DNA of 64,000 bases from Rhizomys pruinosus (GCA_009823505.1 VZQC01007129.1:1292849-1356848); one strand, 5' to 3'. Counted from the stretch's first letter, positions 1 to 12,364 are shown. The notes: generated by a model from the letters alone, not told the origin. A program made the numbers and translations.

Positions 1-169
1 TACTGAAGAAATGCTGGTGACCCATTTGGGGTCACAGTTGAGGTCTGAGGTAAGGGCCAGATGAAAATGACATAGCAGATGTCATACCTCAGCACAGGGC
101 TGGGCAATAAAGACTGACTGGGTTAAAGAGACCCTGAAGAAGGAGCTGTGTGTATGGAAAGCTCTGAGT

Positions 170-560
170 GAGTGTGTGTGTGTGTGTCTGTGTGTGCGTG
201 TGAGTGTGAGTATATATGTGGACATTTATGATTGTGAGCAAGTGTGTTCATTTGTGTGTGTGAATGTGCATGTGAGTACGTGCATGTGTATGTGCATGTG
301 TGTATGTGCATGTGTGTTTGTGAGTATGGGCATGTGTGTGAGTACATGCATGTGTTTGTGCGTGTGAATGTGTGTGCATGAATACGTGTTTGTGTGAGTG
401 TGAGTACATGTGTGTACATTTGTGGATGTGAATGTAAGTGTATATGCATGTGTGTGATTCCATGCATATGTGTGTGAATACAGACATGGGTGTTTGTGTG
501 AGTACACATGTATGTTGTGTGAGTTCATGTGCATGTGTGTGTGTGTGTGTGTGTGTGTAC
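170..560. repeat. Imperfect TG-rich microsatellite tract
   Basis: About 390 bases consist mainly of TG, TGTG and TGAG words with scattered ATG and CATG interruptions, ending in a cleaner (GT)n run at about 535-558. The reverse strand shows long His/Thr-rich open frames, which are only the translation of CA repeats. Alternating purine-pyrimidine sequence of this kind can adopt Z-DNA. Confidence 0.9.
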
Positions 561-651
561 TCCCAAGTATAAATGTACATTTGAGGAAGGCAGCATTTTC
601 TTGGATGTGGAAGCCCCTATCAACATCGTTATTATTGAGATTAATTAGTTA

Positions 652-763
652 CTTATTTTGAGATGAGTGTGTTGGTCTGTTGCCCAGGCTGTCTTCAAAC
701 TCAGTGCTCAAGCCATCTTCCTGCTGCAGTCTGCTGAGTGGGTGGGTTACCAGTGAGAGCCAC
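652..763 (-). repeat. Old 7SL-derived SINE monomer (PB1/B1-like)
   Basis: The plus strand reads like an antisense Alu/B1 monomer: a T-rich start, then TTGCCCAGGCTGTCTTCAAA, CTCAAGCCATCTTCCTGC and a GAGAGCCAC end. It lacks the features of the young B1 copies elsewhere in the window, so it is an older, diverged copy. Confidence 0.6.
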
Positions 764-2229
764 ATTAAAAGCATACAGGTATGCTTCCGGTAATTTGTTC
801 TGGGGTCTGCCCAACACTGTATGTTTCAGCTTAACAGTCTACACAGGGACTGTGAGGAAGGCACTGTCCAGATTGGCTTAGATTGCCTGTGCAGATGTGG
901 GTGGGGTGGAGGGTGGGCATGCTGCACTTGTGCCTCTGGGAGGGAATGGGTAGCCAGGTCAGTGTCATCTTCCCTTGTGAACCTTTCTGTCTCCTTATCC
1001 TGCTTAAGTGTCATCTACTCAAAACCTAATAGTCGTATGATTTGCTTCAGGGGAAGTGAGGGGCAGGTAGAGGGAAAAGAATGTCAGAAGTGAAAGGAGG
1101 TGACGAGGTCTGTTAGGAGTGGGGTGGACCCAGAGCCAGAATGGGCTCCAGGGCAGGGCTGGGACTGCTTTCTAAGGAGTCCACTGTCCCCACACTCACA
1201 GTCCCCAAAGCCACTCTCCTTCATGGCATGAACAGGACTTGCAGTCAGACTGTTAAACACTCTATGCCATGCCCTGGCAAAGGTTCCCCCATCATTAGGG
1301 TAAAAATGATACCACTTGCCATACCAGCCTTTTCCAGGCTTTCCAGCTGATTGCCAGGAGGAAAACAGCTGAGATGGGTGCTTGGAAGTCTGGATTTGCT
1401 TCCGAGGGCACAGGGTGTCACTGATCAGGTTCAAGATCCTCTAGGAAGCAGACAGCAGGTATGGGGATCCAGATTTGAACACCATCAATGAGGCTCTTCC
1501 TGCCAGGACTTAGCGTAGACAAAAATGCTTATAGTTAGCCTGGGGCTGTATACTGACTCATGTAATCTCTGAACAATTTTCTCAGGCAAGGGATTTTTTT
1601 CTTTTCCCCACTTTTGGAAGGCAAAATTCAATGCCTAGAAGACTGCAGTGGCCCAAATGCTCAAAGTCAGGAAGACCAGTCAGGATTTGCCACGAGAGCT
1701 CCTACTTTCAGCTGCTTTGTACTTATATTGTCCACTGACAAAGGCTGCTTGGCCAGACTGTCTGTGCATTTGCAATGCAAGGCGCCCCCCTTCCTGGAAA
1801 TCATGTTCACCAGTATCTTTCCTTCTCAAGGTGAAAGTTCTGGATACTTCCTCATATATGGGGGCCTGAGCATTTGGTCACCACCCTCATGGCAGGAAGA
1901 CCTCTGGTGGGAGCTCTTCCTAGAGAGAAGGCCCAGCCTTGCAGGGGGGCAGGGGAGGGGTGGCTCCCCTCTGTCTCTTCTGGGCACTGTGGTCCTAAAG
2001 CAGAGCTGGCTTCTGTTTAATCTCGGGTCCTCTTGCTCCACGCCTTGCAGAGACCCCTCAGCACAGGCTGAAAGGGGAGTTTATCTGGACATCATCTGGA
2101 GTTTGGGGCTGTAGCGGCTTTTCCCTGGTGGAAAAGAGCCTTGCTACCCCTTAGCCAGGCATCCACCAGCCCAGAGCAGGTGGTAGGGCAAAGTGGTCTC
2201 TCTAGCACGATGTGATAGATGAATCATAG
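764..2229. other. No gene or clear repeat recognised
   Basis: This sequence looks unique. Open frames of up to 166 codons (1614-2114, plus) occur, but I recognise no domain, and flanking splice signals and codon bias are not convincing. I read it as non-coding. Confidence 0.5.
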
Positions 2230-2440
2230 TGAGAGAGAAGGACAGCTGGACTGGAAGCCAGAACTCAACCATTCCAGTGTGCCTGGCAACTGCAGGTGGC
2301 ACTAATACATCTGTTGCAGGGATGATTATCGTTGCCACTTGACAGGTAATGAAACCGAGCCTCACGAGAGCAAGTCACTTGTCTAAAGCCACATAACTGG
2401 TGAAGAAATAGGCAGGACTTTGACCATGGTCTAGGTCAGA
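2230..2440 (+). repeat. MIR SINE
   Basis: A diverged MIR core is visible around 2320-2425: a GATTATC-GTTGCC block, then a block like GGTAATGAAACCGAG, then AAGTCACTTGTCTAAAGCCA. This follows the known MIR order (TTATTATCCCC, GAGGAAACTGAGG, AAGTAACTTGCCCAAGG). Confidence 0.7.
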
Positions 2441-2611
2441 GTCTGTGAGTATCCTTGGCCTTTCCCCTAAAAGGCAAGAATCTAGAATCAGGCCATCTCA
2501 GTCACTATTTACTGTTACTGTTTTTTCGGTGTTTCCTTATTAGCAGGAGGCTCACACCATCCGTTCAGCATCTGACAGTGGTGCATAGAGGAGCCCCCAG
2601 CCAGGTTCTGC

Positions 2612-2800
2612 TTCACCTTTTTTTTTTTTTTCAATTGAGGTGAAATTTGCATGAAATAAAGTTGGTCTCTTTAGGGCACAATTCAGCAGCTTTAGGCACC
2701 TTTATCACCACTGGCTCTACTGGGTTCCAAACACATCAACCTGAAAGGCGATCCTGTCCCGAGTGCAGATACTCCCATTAGCCTCTAGCTCCCAGTGACC
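2612..2800 (-). mobile_element. Ancient L1-type 3-prime fragment
   Basis: A T-run is followed by TTGAGGTGAAATTTGCATGA, then GCACAATTCAGCAGC and a GGTTCCAAACACATCA block. This resembles the antisense tail of old mammalian L1 families. The assignment rests on remembered consensus only. Confidence 0.4.
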
Positions 2801-2869
2801 TTCTCTCTGGAGACATGTCTGCTCTGTGTGTGGCCACTTAGAAATCAGGAAGTGGATCCCTGAGTGTTT

Positions 2870-3154
2870 TTTCCATTCTGCTCTTCTCAGCCCAACACCT
2901 GAGTGTTATCCTCGATTCCCTGCCCTTCCCTCATCTCTGGCATCCAACACCAGCAGCTCCATGTCCATCCTCTCTCCTCTTTCTCTTTGGGAGGGAAGCA
3001 GCTACTTTTCTTCACAGCTCCCACCAACTCCAGGCAAGTCTGCCAATCTGGATTGACCTGTCAACCCAAGTATCAGCCCTGCAGAGGGCTTCCCGGGTGC
3101 CGCACATCAGTGCGACTGTCCCACCTGGCCTTTTGCACAGCACAGCTTCCCCTT
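2870..3154 (+). mobile_element. L2-like LINE remnant
   Basis: A pyrimidine-rich sequence with GAGTGTTATCCTCGATTCC, a CATCCAACACCAGCA block, and CCTGGCCTTTTGCACA resembles the 3-prime coding end of L2. It is too diverged to translate. Confidence 0.45.
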
Positions 3155-3305
3155 GTTTTTGATTTTTATTTTGGTTTAGTTATTTTAAAGGTAGAGTCTC
3201 ATGTAGCCTGGGCTGTGGGGGAGGAGGACCTTGAGCTCCTAATCCTCTTACATCAGCCTCCCAAGTGCTAGGATCACAAGCTGTGCCCCGCCCAGCATGC
3301 CTGGC
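3155..3305 (-). repeat. B4/B1-like SINE, diverged
   Basis: Antisense SINE landmarks are visible: a T-rich start, AGAGTCTCATGTAGCCTGGG, GACCTTGAGCTCCTAATCC and CTCCCAAGTGCTAGGATCAC, ending in a CGCCCAGCATG remnant. Confidence 0.65.
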
Positions 3306-3464
3306 TCCTCTCCTTGTCTGTTGCCAATCCCCAGTGGAATGTGAGCTCTGAGAAGTGCAGGATCCAGGACCCACTTTGTCACCTGATAGGCATTTAATAG
3401 GCTGGCAATGGCTGTTGACTAGAACGGCCAAATGCGTGCTGAATAACCATCATAAGAACACAGG

Positions 3465-3640
3465 GCCCCATTTATTGGGTACTTTGAAGAGTAGGCGATG
3501 TTTTAAGTTCTTTTATATGTGCTAGTTCATTTCAACTCCATTACAGCTCCATAGCTACTATTGAATCCTATTTTATAGATTAGGAAATTGAATTGACCTG
3601 GCCAAAGCCCCCCACTGTCAGTGTGAGTTGGCTGGCAGGT
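3465..3640 (+). repeat. MIR SINE
   Basis: Diverged MIR order: TTTATTGGGTACTTTGAAGA, AGTTCATTTCAACTCCATTA, then TTTTATAGATTAGGAAATTG. It matches the sense MIR core and flanks. Confidence 0.65.
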
Positions 3641-4599
3641 GGGGGAAAGCCTAGGGAAGGAACTTGTTGATGGTCTGTATGGGGATCCAGAGAAACGTTT
3701 GCCTTGGTTCTTCTCAGGGATCTGAGGCTGTAAACTCCCTGCATTTGCAGAGAAGCCCAAATTCCCAGGACAGAAAGCTAGGTGAGGAGGGTACTGCACT
3801 GGAATTTAGATTGAGTTGGAGGCCTTGGTGTGACTGACACACTGGGTTATATCCAAGTTTCATACCCTCAGCTTCCTTGGCAGGAAAGTGAAGAGACAAG
3901 GTTTTAACATCTTGAAAGATTCTCTGAATAGCTCTATCTATGTGCATGGAGGGAAGGAAGGAATTATAAATTTCCCAAATAATAAACTAGGAGAGATATG
4001 GATTGGATCCAAACCCAACAGTCCCCTGGTATTCAGGAGCCCCTTTGCAACATCCCCATGAGACAGCCATCTTGACTCTATGCCAGTCAGTCAGTCATTT
4101 AGAGACATGTCTAGGAAGGGTCCTGTACACTTTCTGTTGGAAGCCATACTTCCGTGCAAAACAAAAACATTGCAATTTATGCACCTTCTATGGGAAGGAT
4201 ATTATGAGTTTCATTTCATGCAGTCCCTTACAGTTTGTGGTTTTTATTTTGCATGTTTGATCTGAAATTTTATGTGCATATATGTGAATCTGCAGCGAAT
4301 GTTTCAGGTCTTGAAAGGCTCTGGGTCTTCCCAGGCCTCCGTACAGGCTCGGTGTCCAACAGCCAAGTAGACACATTGCTCTGCCACTATCTTCATCACC
4401 ATCACCATCTCGGTCATTGTTACCATTGTCTACCATGGCACATACAGGTGCCAGATTTCCCCTTCTCTGTTCTCTCCCTTAAGCTCATTCCTTGAAGGTT
4501 TTGCCCTTCCAGCAAGGTAGAGATAACCTGTACAGAAAAAACAAAACCCTAGCCAGCTGGGTCACCTTACAGGTATCAGCAGGAAATAGCCAACCCTCA
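3641..4599. other. No gene or clear repeat recognised
   Basis: Apparently unique non-coding sequence. A short (CAT/CAC)n-like stretch occurs near 4390-4420. Open frames are short and unsupported. Confidence 0.45.
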
Positions 4600-4790
4600 C
4601 CAAGAACGGTTGTGCTGCCGGTTATCTTATGCACTTCTTCCTGCCCCCTTCCCTTCCTCAGCCTCTCCACATCCATTACCTCAACTTGAGTCCTGGAGGA
4701 GAACTGTGGGAGACAGACAAGGCTCTCATTTTGCAAATGTGACACAAAGAGGCTTCAGTGGAGGCCACACAGCTGGGGAAGAGCTGTTGA
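4600..4790 (+). repeat. Possible MIR remnant
   Basis: GTTATCTTATGCACTTC, TCATTTTGCAAATGTGAC, AAAGAGGCTTCAGTGG and CACACAGCTGGG appear in MIR order but are heavily diverged. Confidence 0.4.
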
Positions 4791-4862
4791 GGCCGTCCCT
4801 CTCTCCCGGCATGCTCCACACAGCTGGGGAAGAGCTGTCGAGGGAGGCCGTCCCTCCCAGCA
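4765..4862. repeat. Two-copy tandem duplication, about 50 bp unit
   Basis: A unit starting CCACACAGCTGGGGAAGAGC occurs at 4765 and again at 4816. Both copies continue into GAGGCCGTCCCT and end at CAT. The copies differ by a few bases and a small indel. Confidence 0.85.
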
Positions 4863-6356
4863 TTCACCTCCTTCCTGTGTCTTACCCTGTCCCTCTCTTC
4901 CTGTTTCCCATTCATTCCTCCCCATGGTCTTTGCCAAATTTGGATACAGACATTTCCAGGATCACTCTCCTGCAAATAGGTCATCCTGACAACAAATGCA
5001 CGTTAGTTAGTATTGTTGAAGCCTCTGCAGTGATTGCTGAGGCCACCTAAAAGGCCAGTCCAAATGGCCACTGGGCTGCCTTGGAGAGGCAGTGGTGGGG
5101 TATGGGGATGGTAGCATTTGGCAGGGATTTCTCTCCATGTACAAAGGAAGTTTTTCGGGAGACCTGGGTGCTTGTTGCATGTGTGTCACTGACCACCCCA
5201 ATTCGTCTTGGGTGAACCCCCAGGGCTGCCTTCTCCACACCAGAGGAAGCACCTTGTCCATCCCAGGGAACGCAGCACTCTGACCTGTGCTGTTTCCATC
5301 TGTAAGTGGCCGCAGCATGGCATGCTGCTGAGTGGAAGAAAGTGGAACTGATTTTAAGCCCCACTGTTCCTGTGTGTGAAGACATCCAAGATCACATGAA
5401 CGTAAAGCTCATCTGTGGGCTGGGTACCAGGCCAGGGCCAGCCCTGAACAGTGGAAGGCTGGGTGGGCTTGTGTTTGGATTGGAAGGTAGAAAATAGCTG
5501 TGCCTTGTAGCAAGGCTAGAGTTTCAAGGGATGAGACAGGGAGAAAGCAGAAAGGAAGGAAAGTCCATGCTGGATGGGGCACCTTGGATGCCAATTCATT
5601 CTGTGACAGCGATGGTGAGGAAGGTGTATGGCAGATGGGAGGGAGCAGAGTTCTACAGGACTAGAACTCAATCATGGAGGCAGTGTATGGCCAAACTCTA
5701 GATGTAGAGGTTCCTGAGACAATGGGCCAGCGGAGGGGGCTCCAACCTATGCAGGGTTCATTCAGCCTTGAGACTCCAGAAAAAGACAGCATCTTTCCAG
5801 CAGCTGCAACAGGCTCTAATCTCACCTCCGTGACTTATCAGTTTGTTCCTAGCCTCTTTTTCTTCCCTCAAAGTGGGGGATGATGACTGGAAGAGGTTAG
5901 TAGTGTTCTGGGGGGTTAAGAGCAAGACTTTTTTAGACCTTCTGCCTGTGGCTACCTAGTTTATACCTGTCACCTGGAGGTACGGAATGTCTGTGACCTC
6001 ATCAGACTTGTCAGGACTGTGGCCTTGCCCCAGCACTTTGGTGTGTCAGTGCCCTGTCTTGTTGGCACACAAGCTCTTGGCCCAGATTGGTATCTGCCTT
6101 CCTCTAGTGTCCCTTACACATGTCCTGATGTGCTGCTTCTCCTTCTCAGTCCTCATCCATGTTCCTCCCCACAGCTGGCCTGCCCAGATCACCAAAATAC
6201 ATCTCCTCTACTTCTGGCCTGCATACCCGACTTTCTGGATGTATCCAGTCATCCAGTACAAAATACACAGGCATAGAATGCTCTGTGTTTTTGACATTGC
6301 ATTGAATGTCACAAATGCCTTTTCACATTCAGAACTAGAATAGTAGAGGAAAATGA
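4863..6356. other. No gene or clear repeat recognised
   Basis: Unique-looking sequence without a recognisable exon. A pyrimidine-rich part near 6100-6240 may be an L2 relic, but the match is too weak to annotate. Confidence 0.4.
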
Positions 6357-6977
6357 TGTAATTATAGTTAACTTTAAAAGCTGTCAGCTAGGGCTGGAGA
6401 GATGGCCTCGTGGTTAAGAGCACCGACTGCTCTTGCAGAGGACCTGGGTTCGATCCCCAGCACCCACATGGTGGCTGAGAACCATCTGTAACTCCAATTC
6501 TAGGAGAACTCCAGTTCTAGGGGACTCTGACACCCTCTTCTGACCTCTGTGGCATTGCACGACATGGGTGCACAAACCTACATGCAGATAGTACATTCAT
6601 ATACATAAAAAATAAAAAATAAAAAAAATAAAAGCTGTCAACTTGAGAGTCACCTGGGAAGAGGGAACCTCAAATGAAGGACTTCTCAGATCACACTGGC
6701 CTGGGGCCTGTCTGTGAGGTGTTTTCTTAGTTGCTAGTTGATGTGGGAGGGCCCATGTTATTGTGGGCAGTGCTATCCTTAGGCTGCATAAGAAAGATAA
6801 TGGAGTAAGCCAGGGCCAGACAAGCTGAGCCTGTGATCTCTGCTCTAGTTCCTGCCTTGGGAGCTCCTGCACTGGTGTCCCTCAGTGCGGGACTGTGACC
6901 TGCAAGCCAAGTATACCTGCTCCTCCCCAAGTTGCTCTAGTCAGTGCCTTATCACAGAAGGGAAGCAAATTAGGACA
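6357..6977 (+). mobile_element. MaLR-type LTR, split by a B2
   Basis: Sense landmarks of the rodent LTR family seen elsewhere in the window: TGTCAACTTGAGAGTCACCTG, TGATGTGGGAGGGCCCA, CCTCCCCAAGTTGCTCTAGT and CTTATCACAGAAGGGAAGC, ending near TTAGGACA. The B2 at 6391 lies inside its 5-prime part, duplicating AAAAGCTGTCA on both sides. The LTR start is inferred from the TG and is uncertain. Confidence 0.6.
6391..6629 (+). repeat. B2 SINE with internal 17-bp duplication
   Basis: The copy starts GGGCTGGAGAGATGGCCTCG and has tRNA-like A and B boxes (TGGTTAAGAGCACCGACTGC; GGTTCGATCCCCAGC). It contains the repeated AACTCC-A/G-TTC-T-AGGAG/GGG unit and ends in an AT-rich A-tail. The target duplication AAAAGCTGTCA flanks it. 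Confidence 0.93.
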
Positions 6978-7632
6978 GTCAGAACAGGAGTCGTATAGAT
7001 GCTGCTCTCACATGGTGGAGACTGTAATAAGGGGAAATGCTTACGCTTATACTTAGTCAAACTTGCTGGGATTCAAAAAATAAGTTCATAACTATGAACA
7101 TCCATTCTGATGGTATATGGCAGGGTAAACACCACCAAATTCTAACCGCTAAAATGGCTGGATGGTAATAATGGCTTCTTAGGGGTTGCTGATACCAATC
7201 ATTACCTTCTTTACACATTTCTTCATTCAAGTTTTCTCCACTGAGAGTTAATACTACTGACTAAAAAAATGATACATGCTTCCCTTTGCGGGCAAAAATG
7301 AGAATACATATATGAATATAATGATAATATAAATAAAATGCAGTAGATCCTTTCATCTGTGGTGTTGTATCTCCTTCTGCATAGACTATAGAAGGGGCTG
7401 TGGACAACAGTGCTTCCAGAAAGCCATGTGAGGCTGCAGAACACAACCCTTCTGCAGAGCTTCCTCAAGGCTGTTGTTCCCAAAAACACAGTTTGGGGAC
7501 TGAAGACTGAAAGCTCACCCTGACCCAAGTCCAGGTATCTGCACAGGGAAAAGAATGAGGCTGATGCTGTGGTCCCAGGCCTCAGAAGTGGAGAAGCTCA
7601 GACACACAGTGAAATGTGGTGGGCTGAGAATG

Positions 7633-7635
<3 letters not shown>
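6978..7635. other. No gene or clear repeat recognised
   Basis: Mostly AT-rich unique-looking sequence. No exon-like frame. Confidence 0.4.

Positions 7636-7676
<41 letters not shown>
7636..7676. repeat. (CA)n microsatellite
   Basis: About 20 uninterrupted CA units. Confidence 0.98.
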
Positions 7677-7678
<2 letters not shown>

Positions 7679-7734
7679 CCTACCCCCAAAAATGAAAGCG
7701 GAAGAACAGATAGTTAAAAAGAGGAAGGGGCTTA

Positions 7735-8140
7735 GTGAGCTTTCTCATTCGCTTTCTGTTGCTGTGATAAACATCATGACTGGGAGCTACTTGGAGAGGA
7801 AAGGGTTTATTTCAGCTTACAGGTTACAGCCCATCACAGAGGGAAGCCAAGACAGGAGCTCAAGGCAAAAGCTTGAAGCAGAAACTGAACCAGAGACCCG
7901 GAGGAAGAGTGCTTACTGGCATGCTTACCCTGGCTTGCTCTGCTAGCATTTTACATAGCCCAAACCCACCCAGCTAGGGAAGGCACTGCCTACAGTGGGC
8001 TAGGGTATGTTATCTCAATTAAGAAATCAAGTGTCTGTGTTCCATAGGCACGCCCACAGGGCAGACTGCTGGAGGAAGTTCTTCACTTGAGGTTCCCTCT
8101 TCCCAGGTCCATCAAGTTAACAGTCAAGATTAGCCATTGC
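7735..8140 (-). mobile_element. MaLR-type LTR, antisense
   Basis: The plus strand shows the antisense family signature: TTTCTGTTGCTGTGATAAAC, GAGAGGAAAGGGTTTATTTC (antisense AATAAA), CACTGCCTACAGTGGGCTAG and CCATCAAGTTAACAGTCAAG. Size is about 400 bp, like the copies with target duplications at 52 and 54 kb. Confidence 0.7.
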
Positions 8141-8229
8141 CGTGAGAGCAGGAGAGGGACCGGGAAGGGTGAGGGGTGTGTGTGAGTATAGTTAAAATAT
8201 GTTCCGAAGATGCATGAAAATGTCATAAT

Positions 8230-8460
8230 AAGAGGCCAGAGAGACTTAAGCTCAGTGACCAAGAGTACCGGCTGTTCTTATAGAGGGCCTGAGTTCAATT
8301 CCTACATGGCAGTTAACAACCATTTGCAACTACAGTTCTAGGGCAATCTAATGCCTTCTTCTGACTTCCATGGGCACCGTGCGAGCCGGTTGCACTTATC
8401 CACACACAGGCAATACACTCATGAACATAAAATAAAAGTAAATAAAATTATAAATAAAAT
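8230..8460 (+). repeat. Old B2/B3 SINE
   Basis: Diverged copy: AGAGAGACTTAAGCTCAGTG, AAGAGTACCGGCTGTTCTTA, GAGTTCAATTCCTACATGGC, TGCCTTCTTCTGACTTCCAT, then an AATAAA-rich tail. It lacks the 17-bp internal duplication. Confidence 0.85.
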
Positions 8461-9319
8461 TTCATAACAAAGCCCATTGTTATGTATAATTAATACATGC
8501 TAGGAAAAACATGAAAGAAATCTTGGCTTATTAAGACAAAGAATCATCTTGAGGGCGGTGTGGAAGCCCTGTGCCAGGGTGATTTCTGCAAGTCCTTCTG
8601 TGTCCTGCAGACCCTGGACTGACCTTTGTCTTCTAACTGCTTTCCAGAGTTTGAGAATTTTGCTTTAGATTGGCATCAAATTCATTAGCAGGGGAGACGG
8701 AAGTCCTACTGGAATAGCATGCATGATGAGGCCTGACCCTCACTGAGGTAATAAGTACCCTGTTTCTGGAAGAAACCCATAGTGGCCTTGCATCTGGGCT
8801 TCCTGTTATAAGCTACAATGTGGCCTCAGCCTTTCTCTCCCACTTCCCACCTTCCTGTCCAGAAAGTTTCAATTTCCCTTTACTCAGTATTGTTGTTCGT
8901 TTGTTTCTTTGCCACTGAGATCCCTGGGTCCAAACCACCTTTTTGCTTTATCTTTTCCCCTTCTCCAGGCATCTGGAAAATTCCATGTTCAGATGTCAAC
9001 TCCCAAGGCTCTGGTGCCTCCCTTCCCTGTGGGATAAAAGCCCCAGGAGCCTGGCAATCGCTGTACCTGTCCTCCTCACATACACCCCCTCCTTCTTCTT
9101 TGCCATGATCCCTATGCTGCTTTGACCACCCCGGCAGCTCTGACTCTGTTCCCTTCTCTGCTGTGGAATTCTGGCTATCAGCTCTGTTCAGGTGAAGGAC
9201 AAGGGCCAAGACATCTGAGTCTGCTCTCTCCTTCAGCTCACCTTCCTCTGCACTGCCTGGAGGAAGGAAAATGCAAACTTGATAGAAAATTCAAACTTGA
9301 TTACTTCCAGGGGAGTCTA
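8461..9319. other. No gene or clear repeat recognised
   Basis: Unique-looking, pyrimidine-rich on the plus strand from about 8815 to 9250. No splice-bounded coding exon is supported. Confidence 0.4.
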
Positions 9320-9475
9320 GAATCCTCTGTACCTCCCATATCCTACTGGATAAAGTCTAAATCTCAATTTGACAGTGAAGGCTTTATAGGATCCGGGTTC
9401 TGTGGACTGCCATATGACCTTCCCTGGGGGCATCAGGTAAAGCCTAAATGCCCAGCCACATCTGGGAGTGCTGGG
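9320..9475 (+). mobile_element. L2-like LINE remnant
   Basis: CTACTGGATAAAGTCTAAAT followed by a GAAGGCTTTATAGGATCC block recalls the L2 end (CTGCATAAAGTCCAAACTCC, GGCCCTCCACGATCTGG). Diverged. Confidence 0.45.
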
Positions 9476-10534
9476 GCTCTGGGCCTCCACCCAGAACACC
9501 TAGTCTCTCCACATTCCTGTCACCTCCACAGCCAGTTCTGGGACTCTCTGAGGTGACTTCCTCTGGACAGTGAGTGCTCAAGTCTTGGCAGGGCAAAGGG
9601 CTGAAGGAATGTGCTGTCCCGTGGCAGCATCATGGCCACCTTCCCCACTAAGCTGGATTCCTTGGACAGGTGCCAAATTTGCCCATCTCTGTCTTCCGTG
9701 AACTGCAAAAGACTGGACAAAGGAAGAGTTTGGGGAGTGTTTGCTGAGTGTCTCAGTGAGTGAACACATAGCTCCCATGTCCAGAAAGGGTTTGGAGGTT
9801 GGAGATTATTCCTCTAGAACTGGGCAGTTTGGAGCTGAAAGTGGCCAAGGTATTCAGTTCTTGCTGGAACTTGAGGTATTTTTTGATCGTCCCTGCTGTT
9901 TTTGGAGGCTGACAACCAGATCAAAGCTGCCACATGCTTCTGGCAATTGCTTCCATGGCGGGGTGGGGAGGATGGAGGGGAGATGGGGGGGTGCTGGCCA
10001 CCACTGGCCATGCTGCCTGCTCCAGCCCATGAGCACCATAGTCTTGGCCACACTTTTCTCACTGCGGCCACACCCACATCTGCCTTACTGCCCCGTCACA
10101 TGGCATCAAGTAAGGGCTGCATTGGAAAGCCCATCTGAGATCAGCCGGTCATAGGTCCTGATGGTGTTCAGTTGGGTCCACAGAGGCCCAGAGTGGAAAA
10201 GCTGCTTTCCAGGGTCACAGAGGGGGAGAGGTATAATCACACCTGAAGCAGTTCAGGAAAAAATGGAAGGGAGGGTCACGGCCTGCAGTGGCCCCAGAAG
10301 TTGCCAGGCGGGGGAGAACCCTTCTGAGCAGCCTATGGAGCAGCTGTGCAAAGGGCCAGATGGAGAGAGGAAACAAGCACTGGAGAGGCTGAGCTTACTG
10401 CTTTGAGGCAGCCAAGAAAGGAAAAGAGAAGCAACCAAGTCGTAGGCTACCCAGGTGGGTGAAGCCTGGTAGACTTCTGCTGAAGAGATACCGGACCACA
10501 GGCATACAACAGATTCACTAGCCACGTGGGGGAG
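9476..10534. other. No gene or clear repeat recognised
   Basis: Unique-looking sequence; several overlapping short frames on both strands, none with a recognisable domain. Confidence 0.4.
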
Positions 10535-11115
10535 GGGTTCAAACAACTCATAATTCTACCAGCAAGTGTACACACAAAGTAAGTGCAAGTGCATGTTCCC
10601 CCAAAGGCACAGGACCACAACAACATTATTCATAACAGCCCCAACTGTTATGAAACAACCCAACTGCCCACAACTATAAGTAAATGTCATCCCACACCAT
10701 GGATTGTTAGTCAGCTCTAAAGTGGCATACAGCACTGATACAGATCACGTTGTGATGGACCGTGAAAACCCTGTGCTAGGTAGAAGAAGGCGGCCATGAA
10801 AGGTCACGTGTTGTAACACAGCATTTGTATGAGATATTCAGAACAGGAAAATCCAAAGAGCTAGAAAGTAGATTAGTGGTGGGTGTAGTGAGGAACGGAG
10901 GCGGAGGTGACTGCTAATGTTTACAGGGACAATGGAATGCTCTGAAATTCACTTGTGGTGGTGATCACATAACTCTGTGAATATACTGATCTGTGTGGTT
11001 GTGGTGGGTAATATTATAGTATCTGACTGCACAGCTCACTGAATGTATTAAAACCATTCACTTGTACAGTTTAAATGAGTGAATTTTATAGTATAAGATT
11101 TTATGATTTAAAAAA
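10535..11115 (+). mobile_element. Ancient L1M 3-prime end, sense
   Basis: The old-L1 3-prime order is clear: ATTATTCATAACAGCCCCAA, AACAACCCAACTGCCCACA, GTGAAAACCCTGTGCTAGGT, AAGTAGATTAGTGGTGGG, ACTCTGTGAATATACTGAT and TGTACAGTTTAAATGAGTGA, closing in AATTTTATAGTATAAGATT. It covers the end of ORF2 and the 3-prime UTR. Confidence 0.8.
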
Positions 11116-12364
11116 GATGACCGTGGTTGCTGGAGGTCTGGAGTTGAAGCATGGGGTAGGTGGCCCAGCAGAGCCATCATGGGATCTGAGTGCCCAGCAC
11201 ACAGGGGGGCATTTAGTACCTATCTAAACCTCAGCACCAATGACATTTGGGGCAGGACCCTTCTTTGGCATGGGGCTGGGAGTGCAATGTGGGGTGTTTA
11301 GAAGAATCCCTAGCCTCAAACAGTAGATGCCAGCAGGTGCCTCCCAAGTTGTCTCCGAACACTGAAAATGTCTCCTAAACTGTAGACGCCCCTCCGCCGC
11401 GCCTCTGGTCTCATCTTCCTTACTCACCTGCCGATTCTTGTTCATCCTTGCAGAACCATTTTGAATTTCTCCTCTGCATGGCCCTTACCTTGTAGCCCCC
11501 AAGACCTCCAGTTTCCCGAGCACCTGATCTAGGCTCTGAGAACACTCCACTTCCTGCCCCCCTGCTGTCTGTGTACTTCCTTACAGATGGTGCCTTATAC
11601 TGGGTTCCCAGAACCTAGCCCAAAGCTGGGCACCCTATGGTCACTAGGGAGCCATTTCCTAATCTGTTTGGGCCAGACAAATTGCTTGGGGCCCAAATTA
11701 CATAGGGCCTTGGGATGGCTGCTTATGTAGGTGTTGGTGAGCAGACTACACAAGCCAATGCTGTTGGTATATTGGTATTTATTAATTTAGTATTCCTTCT
11801 TTCTCCCTAGGCAGTTCCTGGTCTCCACACAGGTCTGTAGGCCTGCCCTTGTCATTGACAAGCATGCATAGAGAGCAAATGTCTTCGATAACCTTCAGGA
11901 AGAGCCTGTATATTCATAGGCAGAAATCGTGCAGTGTTGCACAAAGGCTGGTGAGGACAGATAGGGCTTGTGGGTTCCATGAGCCACCCCTCCTCAGGAG
12001 GCCCCTGGGTGCCCTCAAGTGTGAACCACAGAGCAACCACACATGCCATTCTAAGGACTGCGGACCTATTTGGGAATGGGGAGCTTACAAGGATTTCCAA
12101 GCAGGGAATGGTGCTCTCAGATCCGTGTTAGCAAACTGACAATAAGAGGCATCAGAACTCGGGTGGGGAGGGCAAGATAGAAACCCGGAAGACAGTGACA
12201 GATTCAACCTGACAAACACGACCTTTGGAGACACTGCCTCCAGAGGATGTGGAAGCCCTTGGAGACTGAGCACCCATTTATAAGAACCAGTGCTGCCGTC
12301 TCGAATTCATTTTCCTCTTCCTTCAGCTAGTCTACTGGACTGGGAGCCAGACAGGCCCATGTCC
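11116..12364. other. No gene recognised; holds one of a short paralogous pair
   Basis: Unique-looking sequence. A block of about 55 bases at 11876-11930 is similar to 13609-13663; see findings. No exon is supported. Confidence 0.4.

Noticed and set aside
123..580. His/Thr-rich frames on the minus strand and Cys/Val-rich frames on the plus strand
   Set aside because: Direct translation of a TG/CA-rich simple repeat.
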